From contig SCTZ01000146.1 of the NCBI GenBank assembly GCA_004297765.1, positions 1 to 64,000 of the forward strand: 64,000 nucleotides of DNA. The letters run 5' to 3'. A model generated the notes under the pieces. That model was not told the DNA's origin. It did not search any database and saw only the letters and a list, made by a program, of their open reading frames with translations. The position numbers were made by a program, and so were the translations under genes. Source of the stretch: Chloroflexota bacterium. Its GTDB lineage: Bacteria > Chloroflexota > Dehalococcoidia > FW602-bin16. Shown piece by piece: positions 53,015-62,228 of the stretch. The first letter of the stretch is position 1; the number at the start of each line of letters is the position of its first letter.

Positions 53015-54241
53015 TCATCGGTGCAACAGGTACAGACCGAAGGCGGTGAGGACGATGCAGGTTTGGGGGACAAGGGTCATGCGGTAGACTTTGGCGAAAT
53101 CCGCTTTGAAATGCTGGATGGTCAGCACGAAGCAGAGGTGGGCGGGGGACAACATGACGCCCGCGAAGCCGCTGGCAAAGGCAAAGGCCAGAAGGGCAGG
53201 CTGTACGCCCTCGGGACCAACGATGCCCAGCAGCAGAGGAAACGCCACGCCAACATAAGCCACGGCGATGCCGGTGAGGAGACCGGCAACGAAGGGCAGC
53301 AGGAAGAACAGTAGCACCGGGGGAACGCCCAAGGACGCCATGGCCTCGGCTACCTCTCGCAGGGCACCACTCCGAGTGAGGACCTCCGTGAACACCATCA
53401 CGCCCAGGACGAGAAAGACTGTGCTCAGGGAGAACGAGCGCCGCAGCAGTCGCAAAGACTCGCGCGGGCTGTATCGTCGCATCACAAGTAGCAGCAGGAC
53501 GGCCAGCAGAAGGGACAGGGATAGGTTCACGCCAAAACCGATCACCAGCACGATGACGGCCAGGATCGGGAACAAACCCACCAGCGCGCCAGCGAGGGAG
53601 TCGCGAAATCGTGCCGCCGTGGTTGCGGTTGTCACGTTTCGTGTGCCGCGGAAGGCTGTCAATGCTCCAGCCACGATAGCCACCAAGGTGAACGGCGCCT
53701 GCGCCAGAATAATGTCGCGCAGAGAAACGTGAAAGATCTGCGACGCCAGAACCACCGAGGGATAGATCGGTGCGCTGTACTCCCAGATATGACGAAGCAG
53801 GTAGTTCGCCGAGCTCTTCTGCTCGGCGCTCATGCCGATCTGGGCGCTGGCCTCGTCCACCAACGGCGCCGAGAACACCGCTCCGCCGGCCGTGGGTAGC
53901 AGCCCCACAATGGCGGGCATCAGTCCCACCACGACGCGGTGATCCCCTGTCAGCCCTTTGAGCGAGACAACCACGCGCTGCAAGTCCATAACGTGCTGCA
54001 GCACGAGAATCAGGAGCAGTGCGGCCACCAGGTTGAGGGTCTCCAGCTCGTAAGATGCGCGCAGAGCCGTCAGCAGCAGATCCAACGGCGCCATCTGGAA
54101 GAGCAGGCCGAGGGCGATCGAGCTCACGATCATAGCCAGCCCCATGTTGACTTTCCTGCGCAGCAGAAGCAGCAGGAGCAGCATCACGGCCAGCATCTTG
54201 CCCAGGCTGATCAGGTTCGGGTCGCCGAGCCACTGGCTCAA
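53015..54241 (-). CDS. DUF401 integral membrane permease
   Basis: The 408-residue protein has about 11 membrane segments and matches the DUF401 group of secondary-transporter-like proteins (LPTAGGAVFSAPLVDEASAQIG, then LRHIWEYSAPIYPS, and GLLTGIAVAYVGVAFPLLLG in the second half). The two-half symmetry and the PTAGGA and TGIAVAYVG re-entrant motifs suggest an anion or gluconate-type permease; the substrate is unknown. The start is TTG with AAGGA seven bases upstream. The CGATC repeat copy 3 lies in its upstream region. Confidence 0.75.
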   Translation of the reverse strand: MSQWLGDPNLISLGKMLAVMLLLLLLLRRKVNMGLAMIVSSIALGLLFQMAPLDLLLTALRASYELETLNLVAALLLILVLQHVMDLQRVVVSLKGLTGDHRVVVGLMPAIVGLLPTAGGAVFSAPLVDEASAQIGMSAEQKSSANYLLRHIWEYSAPIYPSVVLASQIFHVSLRDIILAQAPFTLVAIVAGALTAFRGTRNVTTATTAARFRDSLAGALVGLFPILAVIVLVIGFGVNLSLSLLLAVLLLLVMRRYSPRESLRLLRRSFSLSTVFLVLGVMVFTEVLTRSGALREVAEAMASLGVPPVLLFFLLPFVAGLLTGIAVAYVGVAFPLLLGIVGPEGVQPALLAFAFASGFAGVMLSPAHLCFVLTIQHFKADFAKVYRMTLVPQTCIVLTAFGLYLLHR

Positions 54242-54319
54242 ACGAGGTTCCTTCTAGCCGAGCAGGCTCGGCGGATAGAGGGTTATGACGACGAAGTATG
54301 GTTGTGGCGCACTATAGCG

Positions 54320-54380
54320 CATAAACTGACTGTATCCGACGGATCGGTCGGATTCGGCGGATACGCATCAGCTCATCGGC
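54320..54380. repeat. CGATC-rich dispersed repeat, copy 3 (reverse)
   Basis: The minus strand reads GAGCTGATGCGTATCC, then GAATCCGACCGATCCG, closely matching copy 1 at 14738. An inverted pair GTATCCG/CGGATAC brackets the core. Confidence 0.5.
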
Positions 54381-54410
54381 TGCACGGCGATAGTACCGGT
54401 CGTGGGCGAG

Positions 54411-55418
54411 CTAGGCGGACCGCACGAGCAGATACTCGGTGAAGTCCAGCAGACCCTGGCGCCACTGGCCGGGCGGCAGAATCGCCACTGCCTCGCGGGC
54501 CCGCTCACAGAAAGAGGCAGCCACCTTGTAAGACTCGGCGATCACCTCGGAGTTGACGATCCTCTCGATCGCTCGCTCCACACCCTGCCCCCCGTTTGCG
54601 AAGATCTCCGGAATTGGATTATCGTTCGGATAGCGCGCCATGAGAAGAATGGTTGGAAGGGTGAGAGTGCCCTGCGCCAAATCGTTGCCGATCGGCTTCC
54701 CAACTTCGTGCTCGTCTCCCACGAAATCCAGGATGTCGTCGATAATCTGAAAGGCCATTCCCACTTGATGGCCGTAAGCGCTCAGGGCTTGCACAACTTC
54801 TTCCGGTGCGTTGCTCAGGATCGCACCCGATTCCGTGGCGCCGCGGAACAGCCGCGCAGTCTTGCCCTCGATACGTTTGTAGTAGTCGTCCAGGCTCTGC
54901 TGCCACTGGTAGGCGCTGAAGCGCTGCCGCAGCTCGCCGTCGCAGATTAGCATGAGCGTATCGGCGAACAGCCGAATCACGCGCGTGTTGTTGGTGCTGG
55001 CCACGAAGTCGGCGGACTTGGCAAACACGTAGTCGCCGATGAGGATCGTCGTGCCGCCGTTCCAGAAGCTATTGAGAGTCGGGCTACCGCGTCGCATTCC
55101 GGAGTCGTCGATCACGTCATCGTGTACCAGGGTGGCCGCGTGAAGTAGCTCAACAGCCACCGCCATGGGAACCAGCAGCGACAAGTCGTAATCGTAGAAT
55201 CGGCCTGACAGCAATGTGAGCCCAGGCCGCAGCCGTTTTCCTCCCGACTTCACCACGTGAGATAAGACCTTAGCAAGCAGCGGGTACTGCACGTCCGCCA
55301 CGCTGGCCAGTGCCTCCTCCACCCGGGGCATGTCCGGGAGGACAGGCTCGAAAATCTGCGCTAAACTCGGGCGGGAACTCCCCGTTTCTTGCTGTGTTGT
55401 CTGCTGCGCTTGCCCCAT
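54411..55418 (-). CDS. Polyprenyl diphosphate synthase
   Basis: The 335-residue trans-prenyltransferase shows the first Asp-rich motif LVHDDVIDDSGMRRG, GKRLRPGL, and the second FQIIDDILDFVGDEHEVGKP. The absence of bulky residues before the first motif suggests a long-chain product, such as the menaquinone side chain or the glycan carrier. It is the third gene of metG-tatD-PPS, 14 bp after tatD. Confidence 0.9.
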   Translation of the reverse strand: MGQAQQTTQQETGSSRPSLAQIFEPVLPDMPRVEEALASVADVQYPLLAKVLSHVVKSGGKRLRPGLTLLSGRFYDYDLSLLVPMAVAVELLHAATLVHDDVIDDSGMRRGSPTLNSFWNGGTTILIGDYVFAKSADFVASTNNTRVIRLFADTLMLICDGELRQRFSAYQWQQSLDDYYKRIEGKTARLFRGATESGAILSNAPEEVVQALSAYGHQVGMAFQIIDDILDFVGDEHEVGKPIGNDLAQGTLTLPTILLMARYPNDNPIPEIFANGGQGVERAIERIVNSEVIAESYKVAASFCERAREAVAILPPGQWRQGLLDFTEYLLVRSA

Positions 55419-55432
55419 GTTGCGCTTTACCT

Positions 55433-56227
55433 CTATGGCAGCCGAAACAGCCGCCGTGCATTCCGGCCTATTGTCTCCTCGACTGTGACCAACTCCGTTC
55501 CACGCTCCAGCGCCACCGCCGCGGCGACCAATCCAACGTGCCCAGGCTCATTACGCTTGCCGCGATACGGCGCCGGGGTCAGATACGGGCAATCGGTCTC
55601 AATCAGCAGGCTCTCGAGCTCTATCTCACGGGCGACCTGCCGCAACTGGTCCGATTTCGGATACGTGATCGGCCCGGCGATCGACACAAGAAAGCCCATG
55701 GCCACGTATTCACGGGCCAGGTCCACGTCCCCGCTGAAACAGTGCATGACCCCACGCGGTCGGTCTTCATAGCCAGGGCTACGCTGGACCCAGGCGCGTA
55801 TACTCTCCAGCGTCTCTTCGTGCGCCTCCCGGTCATGAACCGCCACCGGGAGCCCCACGGACGCGGCCAGGTCCAACTGCCGGTTCAAGGTCTGCTGCTG
55901 CACCGGCCGCGGCGGCAGGCCTTCTCGATGGAAATCCAGCCCGATCTCCCCGACCGCCACCACCTTGGGATGCGCACAGAGCCCTTCCAGCTCGGACAAG
56001 GCCTTAGAGTCCAGCTCAGCGGCCGCATACGGATGAAACCCTACCGCAGCATAGACGATATCGTACTGTTCGGCCAACTGTATCGCTCGTCGGCACGACG
56101 CGAGATCGACGCCCATGGTGACAACAGCGCCAAGGCCGGCCACACGTGCACGCGCGATGACCTCGTCTCGATCCGCATCGAACTCGAACATATCCAGGTG
56201 TGCGTGGGAATCGACCAGTGCTGCCAA
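55433..56227 (-). CDS. tatD: TatD-family metal-dependent hydrolase
   Basis: The product is 264 residues from a TTG at 56227: LAALVDSHAHLDMF with the metal-binding HXH, GEIGLDFHREG, VHDREAHEETL, MHCFSGDVDLA and IETDCPYLTPAPYRGKRNEP. TatD proteins are 3'-5' exonucleases active on DNA/RNA ends. The frame extends to 56497 inside metG but without similarity. It starts 11 bp after the metG stop. Confidence 0.9.
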   Translation of the reverse strand: MAALVDSHAHLDMFEFDADRDEVIARARVAGLGAVVTMGVDLASCRRAIQLAEQYDIVYAAVGFHPYAAAELDSKALSELEGLCAHPKVVAVGEIGLDFHREGLPPRPVQQQTLNRQLDLAASVGLPVAVHDREAHEETLESIRAWVQRSPGYEDRPRGVMHCFSGDVDLAREYVAMGFLVSIAGPITYPKSDQLRQVAREIELESLLIETDCPYLTPAPYRGKRNEPGHVGLVAAAVALERGTELVTVEETIGRNARRLFRLP

Positions 56228-56238
56228 CCGCTTACGCC

Positions 56239-57921
56239 CTATTTCGGCTTCATGGCGGACAGCCTGCGAGTTTCCTCTTCGATCACCTGCTCCTCGTCCA
56301 GCTTGACGAACAAAGGCGCCGGCTTCTGCAGTGCCTGCCCGGCAGGCGCGGCGACGGCGCGCCAGCCCACGTCCTGCAGGTTGCCCGAGAAGCCCAGCAG
56401 CGAGTGGAGCTTGCTCGAGCTGAACGGCAGGAACGGCCCAAAGGCTACCTTGAGCGTATTGATTACCTGAATTGCCACGTACAGCGCCGTGGCGCAAGCC
56501 TGTCGATCCGTCTTGATCGTCTCCCAGGGCGCCTTGCGATCCAGGTAGCGATTGGCTTCCTGCGCCAACGCCAGGGCCTCGCGCGTGGCTTCCCGGAAAT
56601 GACAGACCTCGATGAGATCGCCCACCCTGGCCAGGCTGCGCTCCGCCTGTTCGAGGAGCGCCTGGTCAAGGCTATCATGGAGACCAGGCGTGGGAACGGC
56701 CTGCTCGAAGTTGCGATAGGTAAAAGTGAGCACCCGGTGCACTAGATTGCCGTAAGTGGCCACCAGCTCATCGTTGTTCCGCCGCACGAACTCGCGCCAG
56801 GAGAAATCGGCGTCGCCCAGCTCCGGCATATTGATCGACATCACGTAGCGCAAGGCGTCCGGGTCGTAGCGCGATAGATAGTCTGGCACCCAGACGGCCC
56901 AATTGCGGCTGGTCGAGAACGGTCGCCCCTCTAGCGTCAAATGCTCGTTGGCCGGAACGTCATACGGAAGATTCAGCCCGCCATAGCCCATCAGGATAGC
57001 CGGCCAAATGATGGTATGAAAAGGAATGTTGTCCTTGCCGATAAAGTAGTAGCTGCGACAGGGCTGTTTCCAGAACTCTTCCCACTTCTCCGGCTGCCCC
57101 TGGAGTTGGGCCCATTCCTTAGTCGCGGAGAGGTACCCGATCACAGCTTCGAACCAGACGTAGATCCGCTTACCATCGAAGCCCGGCACCGGCACAGGGA
57201 TGCCCCATTCGATATCGCGCGTGATGGCCCGGTCCCGCAATCCCTCGGAGAGCCACTGGTTCGTGAAATTGCGCACGTTGGGCTTCCAGTAGGGGTGGTC
57301 TTTGATCCAGGCGGTCAACTCGTCCGTGAAGGCACTCAAGCGTAGGAAGAAATGCTCTGTCGCACGTATCTCTGGAGGACCTCCGCAGAACTTACAGCGA
57401 GCGTCGAGCAGTTCGGTGGAGTTGAGTGGACGACCACAGTTGTCGCACTGATCGCCACGCGCGTTGTCGTAACCGCAGAACGGGCAACGTCCCTCCACGT
57501 ACCGATCCGGCAGAAAGCGGACGCACGACGGGCAGTAGGTGGAGTCCATGCTGCCCTTGTAGATATGTCCCCGTTCGAGGAGCGTCAGGAAGATGTCCTG
57601 CACCACCGTCGCGTGATTCGACGTTCCGGTGCGCGTGAAGATATCGAAGCTGATCCCCAGTTGTTCCCAGGAACGCACGAACTCGGCGTGATAACGGGCG
57701 GCCACATCGGCTGGCGAGACGCTCTCCTGCTCCGCACGAACCGTAATCGGCGTTCCGTGCTGGTCGCTGCCAGACACCATGATAGTCTCTACGCCTTTCG
57801 CGCGCTGGTAGCGCACGAAGATATCGGCCGGCAGGTACGCACCCGCGATATGTCCCAGGTGGAGCGGCCCGTTCGCGTAGGGCCACGCCACACAAACCAG
57901 CACTCTATCCGCCACAGTCAT
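56239..57921 (-). CDS. metG: Methionyl-tRNA synthetase
   Basis: The 560-residue class I synthetase has the HIGH motif (PLHLGHIAG), a double zinc knuckle (CPSCVRFLPDRYVEGRCPFC ... CDNCGRPL ... CKFCGG), the KMSKS equivalent FSTSRNWAVWV and an anticodon-binding helical bundle. It ends without the C-terminal EMAP-like tRNA-binding domain. The start at 57921 is preceded by GGAAAAGG; a longer frame to 57960 is unlikely. First gene of the metG-tatD-PPS operon. Confidence 0.95.
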   Translation of the reverse strand: MTVADRVLVCVAWPYANGPLHLGHIAGAYLPADIFVRYQRAKGVETIMVSGSDQHGTPITVRAEQESVSPADVAARYHAEFVRSWEQLGISFDIFTRTGTSNHATVVQDIFLTLLERGHIYKGSMDSTYCPSCVRFLPDRYVEGRCPFCGYDNARGDQCDNCGRPLNSTELLDARCKFCGGPPEIRATEHFFLRLSAFTDELTAWIKDHPYWKPNVRNFTNQWLSEGLRDRAITRDIEWGIPVPVPGFDGKRIYVWFEAVIGYLSATKEWAQLQGQPEKWEEFWKQPCRSYYFIGKDNIPFHTIIWPAILMGYGGLNLPYDVPANEHLTLEGRPFSTSRNWAVWVPDYLSRYDPDALRYVMSINMPELGDADFSWREFVRRNNDELVATYGNLVHRVLTFTYRNFEQAVPTPGLHDSLDQALLEQAERSLARVGDLIEVCHFREATREALALAQEANRYLDRKAPWETIKTDRQACATALYVAIQVINTLKVAFGPFLPFSSSKLHSLLGFSGNLQDVGWRAVAAPAGQALQKPAPLFVKLDEEQVIEEETRRLSAMKPK

Positions 57922-58066
57922 CCTTTTCCAGGTCGAGGTCAGAGGGCAACTCGTGCTCAATACATCAGTAACACTAAAGCTTTTGCCCGATGTTTGCCAG
58001 CCACCGCCAGGCGCCCAAGGACAAGCACGTATATTCTAGCATAAAGACTCTCAAAAGAACACAAAG

Positions 58067-58876
58067 CTAAAGGCCTAGCCACAGGCGATAGAGCTTACGA
58101 CGGCTTTCTCCGGTCGCCGCGGCAACCTCCGCCACCGCTACTTTGCCCCCTACCCCGCGGCTGCGCAACTCACGCAGCATAGCCTCGGCATCCGCTGCCG
58201 CACCTGGCTCCTCCCCAGTGCTTCCCGCGAGAACCAGAGTGAACTCCCCCCGCGGCGACTGGAAGTGCTCAAGCGCATCCGACGGCGTGCCCCGAAAGAT
58301 CTCCTCGTGCAGCTTGGTCAGCTCGCGACAGACCACCAGCGGCCGTGGCCCCAGCACCGCCAGCAGATCCTCCAGGCTGGCCCGCAGACGATGCGGCGCC
58401 TCGTACATCACGAGCGTGTAGGAAAGCCGAGCGACCTCGCGCAATGTACGCAACCGATCGCTCTGCCGGCGGGGAAGGAAGCCGAGAAAGAGATATTGGT
58501 CGGCGGGCAGACCAGAGATAGACAGGGCTGTCGCCGCGGCGGAGGGACCGGGGATGGGGACGATAGGAACCCCCTTCTCCACCGCGGCCACGATCAGGGC
58601 GTAGCCGGGGTCGCTGACGCCAGGAGTTCCCGCCTCGGAGACCAGTGCCACATCTCCCCGATCCAACGCCTCCAGTAACCGCGTGACCTTGACCTTCCCG
58701 CTGTGCTCGAAGAAGCTGGTCAGAGGCGTCTTGATCCCAAACGCCGTGAGCAGATGGCGCGTCGTGCGCGTGTCCTCGGCGGCGATCAGGCTGACCTCGC
58801 CCAGGACCCGCAAGGCTCGCCTGGAGATGTCCTCCAGGTTGCCGATCGGCGTGGCTACGACAAAGAGAGTGCCCAT
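58067..58876 (-). CDS. rsmI: 16S rRNA (cytidine-1402-2'-O)-methyltransferase
   Basis: The product of about 269 residues matches RsmI: GTLFVVATPIGNLEDISRRA, AAEDTRTTRHLL, FEHSGKVKV, LVSEAGTPGVSDPGY, IPGPSAAATALSISGLP and FLPRRQSDR. It methylates the 1402 ribose in the decoding centre. The start at 58876 (MGTLF) fits the family; ATG at 58885 is possible. The GGGCACGTTGCACGTGCCC hairpin sits directly before the start, where a ribosome site would be expected, and none is visible. Confidence 0.92.
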   Translation of the reverse strand: MGTLFVVATPIGNLEDISRRALRVLGEVSLIAAEDTRTTRHLLTAFGIKTPLTSFFEHSGKVKVTRLLEALDRGDVALVSEAGTPGVSDPGYALIVAAVEKGVPIVPIPGPSAAATALSISGLPADQYLFLGFLPRRQSDRLRTLREVARLSYTLVMYEAPHRLRASLEDLLAVLGPRPLVVCRELTKLHEEIFRGTPSDALEHFQSPRGEFTLVLAGSTGEEPGAAADAEAMLRELRSRGVGGKVAVAEVAAATGESRRKLYRLWLGL

Positions 58877-58892
58877 GTCATCCATGCAGGGC

Positions 58893-59030
58893 ACGTGCAA
58901 CGTGCCCCCACGTGAGGCGCGGTGTAACACATTGATGGTCCCAAACGATTGGACGTGGAATACCCCGTAGTGGCGGGCGGCTCTCGCCGGAGGCGAGTCG
59001 CCTTCGGAGACTGCCCGCCAGGGGGGTGAC
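58893..59030. repeat. Mixed repeat block upstream of rsmI
   Basis: Contains the hairpin GGGCACGTGCAACGTGCCC (58893-58911) and, at 58965-59030, GTAGTGGCGGGCGGCTCTCG with GAGTCGCCTTCGGAGACTGC, modules of the elements at 47223 and 47400. Repeats of two families are thus stacked in one gap. Confidence 0.5.
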
Positions 59031-59170
59031 GGGGGGCAACGCCCGCCCATTTACCACGTTGTTCTGTGCAAGACCCTACATGCGCCCATATCATCTCAGG
59101 GCTCGACCGGCGCCCCCACGCGGCCGCAGTCATCCGCCCGATCTGCCATTGAGCCATCAGGCCCCGGCTC

Positions 59171-59695
59171 TCAATACTGGATTATGCTCAGCGTCTCGTA
59201 CTGGGAACCGATCTTGGCCCGCCCATCGAGGAAGCCCAGCTCGATCAGGAACGCCACGGCGGACACCTTGCCACCTAGCGCTTCCACGAGCTGGATCGTA
59301 GCGTTGACCGTTCCGCCCGTGGCCAGCAAGTCGTCCACGATGAGCACCTTCTGCCCCGGTCTGATGGCGTCCTTGTGGATCTCCAGCTCGGCCACGCCGT
59401 ACTCCAGGGCATACTCTACGGAAAGAGTCTCCGCGGGCAGCTTGCCCTTCTTCCGAACCGGCACGAAACCAGCGCCCAGGATATAGGCCAGCGGAGCGCC
59501 GAAGATGAAGCCGCGCGACTCCATACCGACGATCAGATCCACGTCCCGCTCTTTGAAGCGCTGGGCCAGCGTGTCGATGGCGTACCGGAAGGCCGACGGA
59601 TCCCGGAGGACCGTAGTGATATCGCGGAAAAGTATCCCCGGCTGTGGGAAATCCGGGACATCTCGGATGAGCTGCGTCAACTGAACGGTGTCCAC
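59171..59695 (-). CDS. apt: Adenine phosphoribosyltransferase
   Basis: The 174-residue purine-salvage enzyme shows DFPQPGILFRDITTVLRD, VGMESRGFIFGAPLA, VRKKGKLPAET and the PRPP-binding VLIVDDLLATGGT. It starts at GTG with GGAGGAG four to five bases upstream. It stands alone between repeats and the toxin-antitoxin locus. Confidence 0.93.
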   Translation of the reverse strand: MDTVQLTQLIRDVPDFPQPGILFRDITTVLRDPSAFRYAIDTLAQRFKERDVDLIVGMESRGFIFGAPLAYILGAGFVPVRKKGKLPAETLSVEYALEYGVAELEIHKDAIRPGQKVLIVDDLLATGGTVNATIQLVEALGGKVSAVAFLIELGFLDGRAKIGSQYETLSIIQY

Positions 59696-59855
59696 TGGTC
59701 TCCTCCATCGCTTGAGGTCTTTTGTAAGGCGGTCCGATCTTACTACAGCCTAGCAGGGGGTGTCAACGTAAAGCAGACATATCGGAACCTTGCGACTTAA
59801 CGCGTACATCCAAATTCTCCCATCGACACGTGGTGGCATGCGACCTCAGTTGCGG

Positions 59856-59861
59856 TATAAT
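59856..59861 (+). promoter_or_regulatory. -10 element before the toxin-antitoxin locus
   Basis: TATAAT lies 47 bp before the antitoxin ATG. The -35 is poor. Confidence 0.35.
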
Positions 59862-59907
59862 TGCAGAGGCAGGGCTGCATGAAGGCCCAAGTGACGGAGT
59901 AAGGATC

Positions 59908-60134
59908 ATGAGAACCATCGAAACGACCGCGATCGTCTCGGCAGATCGCACCCTCACCGTCGACGTGCCATCAGACATTCCGCCGGGCGAACACCGTGTT
60001 GTGCTCGTCATCGACGAAGAGCCAATTGACCATATCTCACGCCCCCCTTGGCACTCCCCGTCCACGACGTTGGCTCGTGGCCTGAGGAGCTCTCTTTGCG
60101 GCGGAAGGACATGTATGGCGAATTCGGACGGTAG
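59908..60134 (+). pseudogene. VapB-like antitoxin, frameshifted
   Basis: The frame starts MRTIETTAIVSADRTLTVDV and runs to SRPP. There, in a run of six C at 60042-60047, the original frame is lost; moving one frame gives a sensible antitoxin end LPVHDVGSWPEELSLRRKDM and YGEFGR with its own stop at 60132. One C is missing relative to the inferred ancestor. As it stands, the uncorrected frame runs on into the toxin. RBS GGAGTAAGGATC precedes the ATG. Confidence 0.7.
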
Positions 60135-60572
60135 CGCGATCTTCATCGACACGAACGTGCTCGTGTACGCGGCTATAGCCGCTGCCCCTCTGCATCAGGT
60201 AGCGTTAGATACCATCGAACATCTCTACAATGCTGGCGCAGACCTGTGGATCAGCCGACAAGTATTGCGTGAGTATCTCGCAACGCTCAGTCGCCCGCAG
60301 TCCTTTTCCCGACCACTGCCTTGGGAGACGCTGGCCCACGATATCCGCCACTTCGAAAGCCGATTCCGTGTTGCCGAAGACGGTCCAGCCGTCACAGATA
60401 GGCTCCTCGCATTATGGAGAGGTTTCCTGTCGGAGGAAGTCAGGTGCACGATGCGAACATCGTCGCGACGATGGATGTCTACGGCATTCGCCGCCTGCTG
60501 ACACAGAACTCCGTCGATTTCGTTCGGTTCGCAGAGGTAGTCACATTGTTGCCCCTTGAAGCGAACTCCTAG
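60115..60572 (+). pseudogene. VapC-like PIN-domain toxin, frameshifted
   Basis: The ATG at 60115 overlaps the antitoxin end by 20 bp. It encodes IFIDTNVLVYAA (first PIN acidic residue) through LLALWRGF; near 60422-60428 one base is missing, and the other frame then continues VGGSQVHDANIVATMDVYG and IRRLLTQNSVDF, including the last PIN acidic site, to a stop at 60570. In the present frame it ends early at 60501 and lacks that site, so the nuclease should be inactive. Confidence 0.7.
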
Positions 60573-60703
60573 GGGTAGAACTGCCGGCAGAGCAATCCAT
60601 AGCGATGACAGCGCGTTGTCCCGGCCTCTTTACCATCGCCCCGAACCTATGCCATAATACCGCCCACAAGAACAGATACCGTTGCGTCGAAGGCGAAGAA
60701 GGA

Positions 60704-62155
60704 ATGACGAGAAACACCCCAGCCTATAGCCGCCTGGATTTCCTGGTGGGCGGACTGCTCGGCCTGTGCGGGTTCTTCCTGTACTTCTGGCGGCTGGCCG
60801 TGCCTGCCCAGTATATCTATGACGAGATCTACCACGCCTACACTGCGGCTCAGTTCGCCCTGGGTCACAAGGAAGCCTACGAGTGGTGGACCACCCCGCC
60901 TCCGCCGGCCGTCAGCTACGAGTGGACACATCCGCCACTGTCCAAGCTGCTCATGGCCGTGGGCATCCTGACCTTCGGCGACAACTCCTTCGGCTGGCGC
61001 ATCGCCAGCGTCATCACCGGCGCCCTGGCTCTCTTCCTTTTCTATCTGCTTGCCAAAGCGCTGTTGCGGAGCCGTCCGGTGGCGGTGACAGCCACCCTGC
61101 TCCTCATGCTGGACGGGCTCTTCATGGTGCAATCCCGCACGGCCATGAACGACATCTTCGTCACCGCCGGTCTGCTCGCCGCCTACGTCTTCCTGATGGC
61201 CTATCTGCGCGTCCCCTGCCTCAGCCGACGCGCCACCGGGTTCCTGCTTGCGGCTGCGGTCTGCCTGGGTCTGGGATTGGCCAGCAAGTGGGTGGCCATC
61301 TACGCGATAGGCGGCTTCGGGGCGATCGTGGCCTTCCGAGGACTCGCCGCAGTCTTCCCCGTATTCCGCCTGCGCGCCGCCTCCGCCGAGTCTGACGGCA
61401 CGCAAGTAGTCCTGGACACCCTGAGCGTCGGATCGGTGTCCCAGGAAGGGCAGACCCAATCCGCAATCGGCGCGGTCGACGTCGAAAGTGACTCGGGACA
61501 GGCTCGTTCGGCCTCGGTTCTGGGAAGTCTGCTGACGCTGCTCCTGCAGCTAGTCGCGCTCGTGGCCATCCCCGCGGCCCTTTACGTGGCTTCCTACGGC
61601 CAGTTCTTCCTCATGGGGCATGACCTGTCCCAGTTCGTGGAGCTGCAGCGGCAGATGTGGTGGTATCACACTAACCTGGTGGCCACCCACGACTACGCTT
61701 CGCGCTGGTGGACCTGGCCGCTCCTAGGTCGGCCGGTGTGGTTTTATGTCGATCGGACCGACACGACCATCGCCAATATCTACAACCTGGGCAACCCGCT
61801 CATCTGGTGGCCCATCCTGCCGGCCCTGGTCTACCTGGCGTACCGCTACCTGCGCAACGCCACCTGGGCCTCCGCGGTGATCCTGATGGGCTACCTCATT
61901 CAGTGGCTGCCATGGGAAGCCTCGCCGCGCATCATGTTCTTCTATCACATGCTGCCCAGCCTGCCCTTCGGCGTGCTCGCCCTAGCCAGCAGCTTGCAGC
62001 AACTCTGGGGTCGAGGAAAACTCTCCCGACGCGTCGTGCTCACCTACCTACCGCTAGTGGTCGTCTCCTTCATCTTCTTCTACCCCATCTGGACCGGCTG
62101 GCCGCTAAGTTTCGATTCGTTCAACCTGCGTATTTGGGTGCCGAGCTGGCGATAG
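60704..62155 (+). CDS. Protein O-mannosyltransferase (PMT family)
   Basis: The 483-residue protein has about 10-11 membrane segments. PMT signatures: IYDEIYHAYTAAQF in the first loop (catalytic Asp-Glu), YEWTHPPLSKLLMAVG, and the C-terminal four-segment domain (GNPLIWWP, IQWLPWEASPRIMFFYHMLP). It transfers mannose from polyprenyl-phosphate-mannose to Ser/Thr of exported proteins. The start at 60704 follows GAAGAAGGA closely; the frame extends to 60605 without similarity. Its donor could come from the GT2 enzyme at 31088. Confidence 0.88.
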   Translation: MTRNTPAYSRLDFLVGGLLGLCGFFLYFWRLAVPAQYIYDEIYHAYTAAQFALGHKEAYEWWTTPPPPAVSYEWTHPPLSKLLMAVGILTFGDNSFGWRIASVITGALALFLFYLLAKALLRSRPVAVTATLLLMLDGLFMVQSRTAMNDIFVTAGLLAAYVFLMAYLRVPCLSRRATGFLLAAAVCLGLGLASKWVAIYAIGGFGAIVAFRGLAAVFPVFRLRAASAESDGTQVVLDTLSVGSVSQEGQTQSAIGAVDVESDSGQARSASVLGSLLTLLLQLVALVAIPAALYVASYGQFFLMGHDLSQFVELQRQMWWYHTNLVATHDYASRWWTWPLLGRPVWFYVDRTDTTIANIYNLGNPLIWWPILPALVYLAYRYLRNATWASAVILMGYLIQWLPWEASPRIMFFYHMLPSLPFGVLALASSLQQLWGRGKLSRRVVLTYLPLVVVSFIFFYPIWTGWPLSFDSFNLRIWVPSWR

Positions 62156-62228
62156 TGAGTCACCTGTTCCCATCTGTGCTTACCTGCGTTACAATACCCA
62201 GGAGAAGCCAGGGCATGAGGTTCGATAC

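Noticed and set aside
52980-54233. 417-codon minus-strand frame
   Set aside because: It is the shadow of the DUF401 permease frame, with repetitive low-complexity, Arg/Gly/Pro-rich composition and no family pattern.
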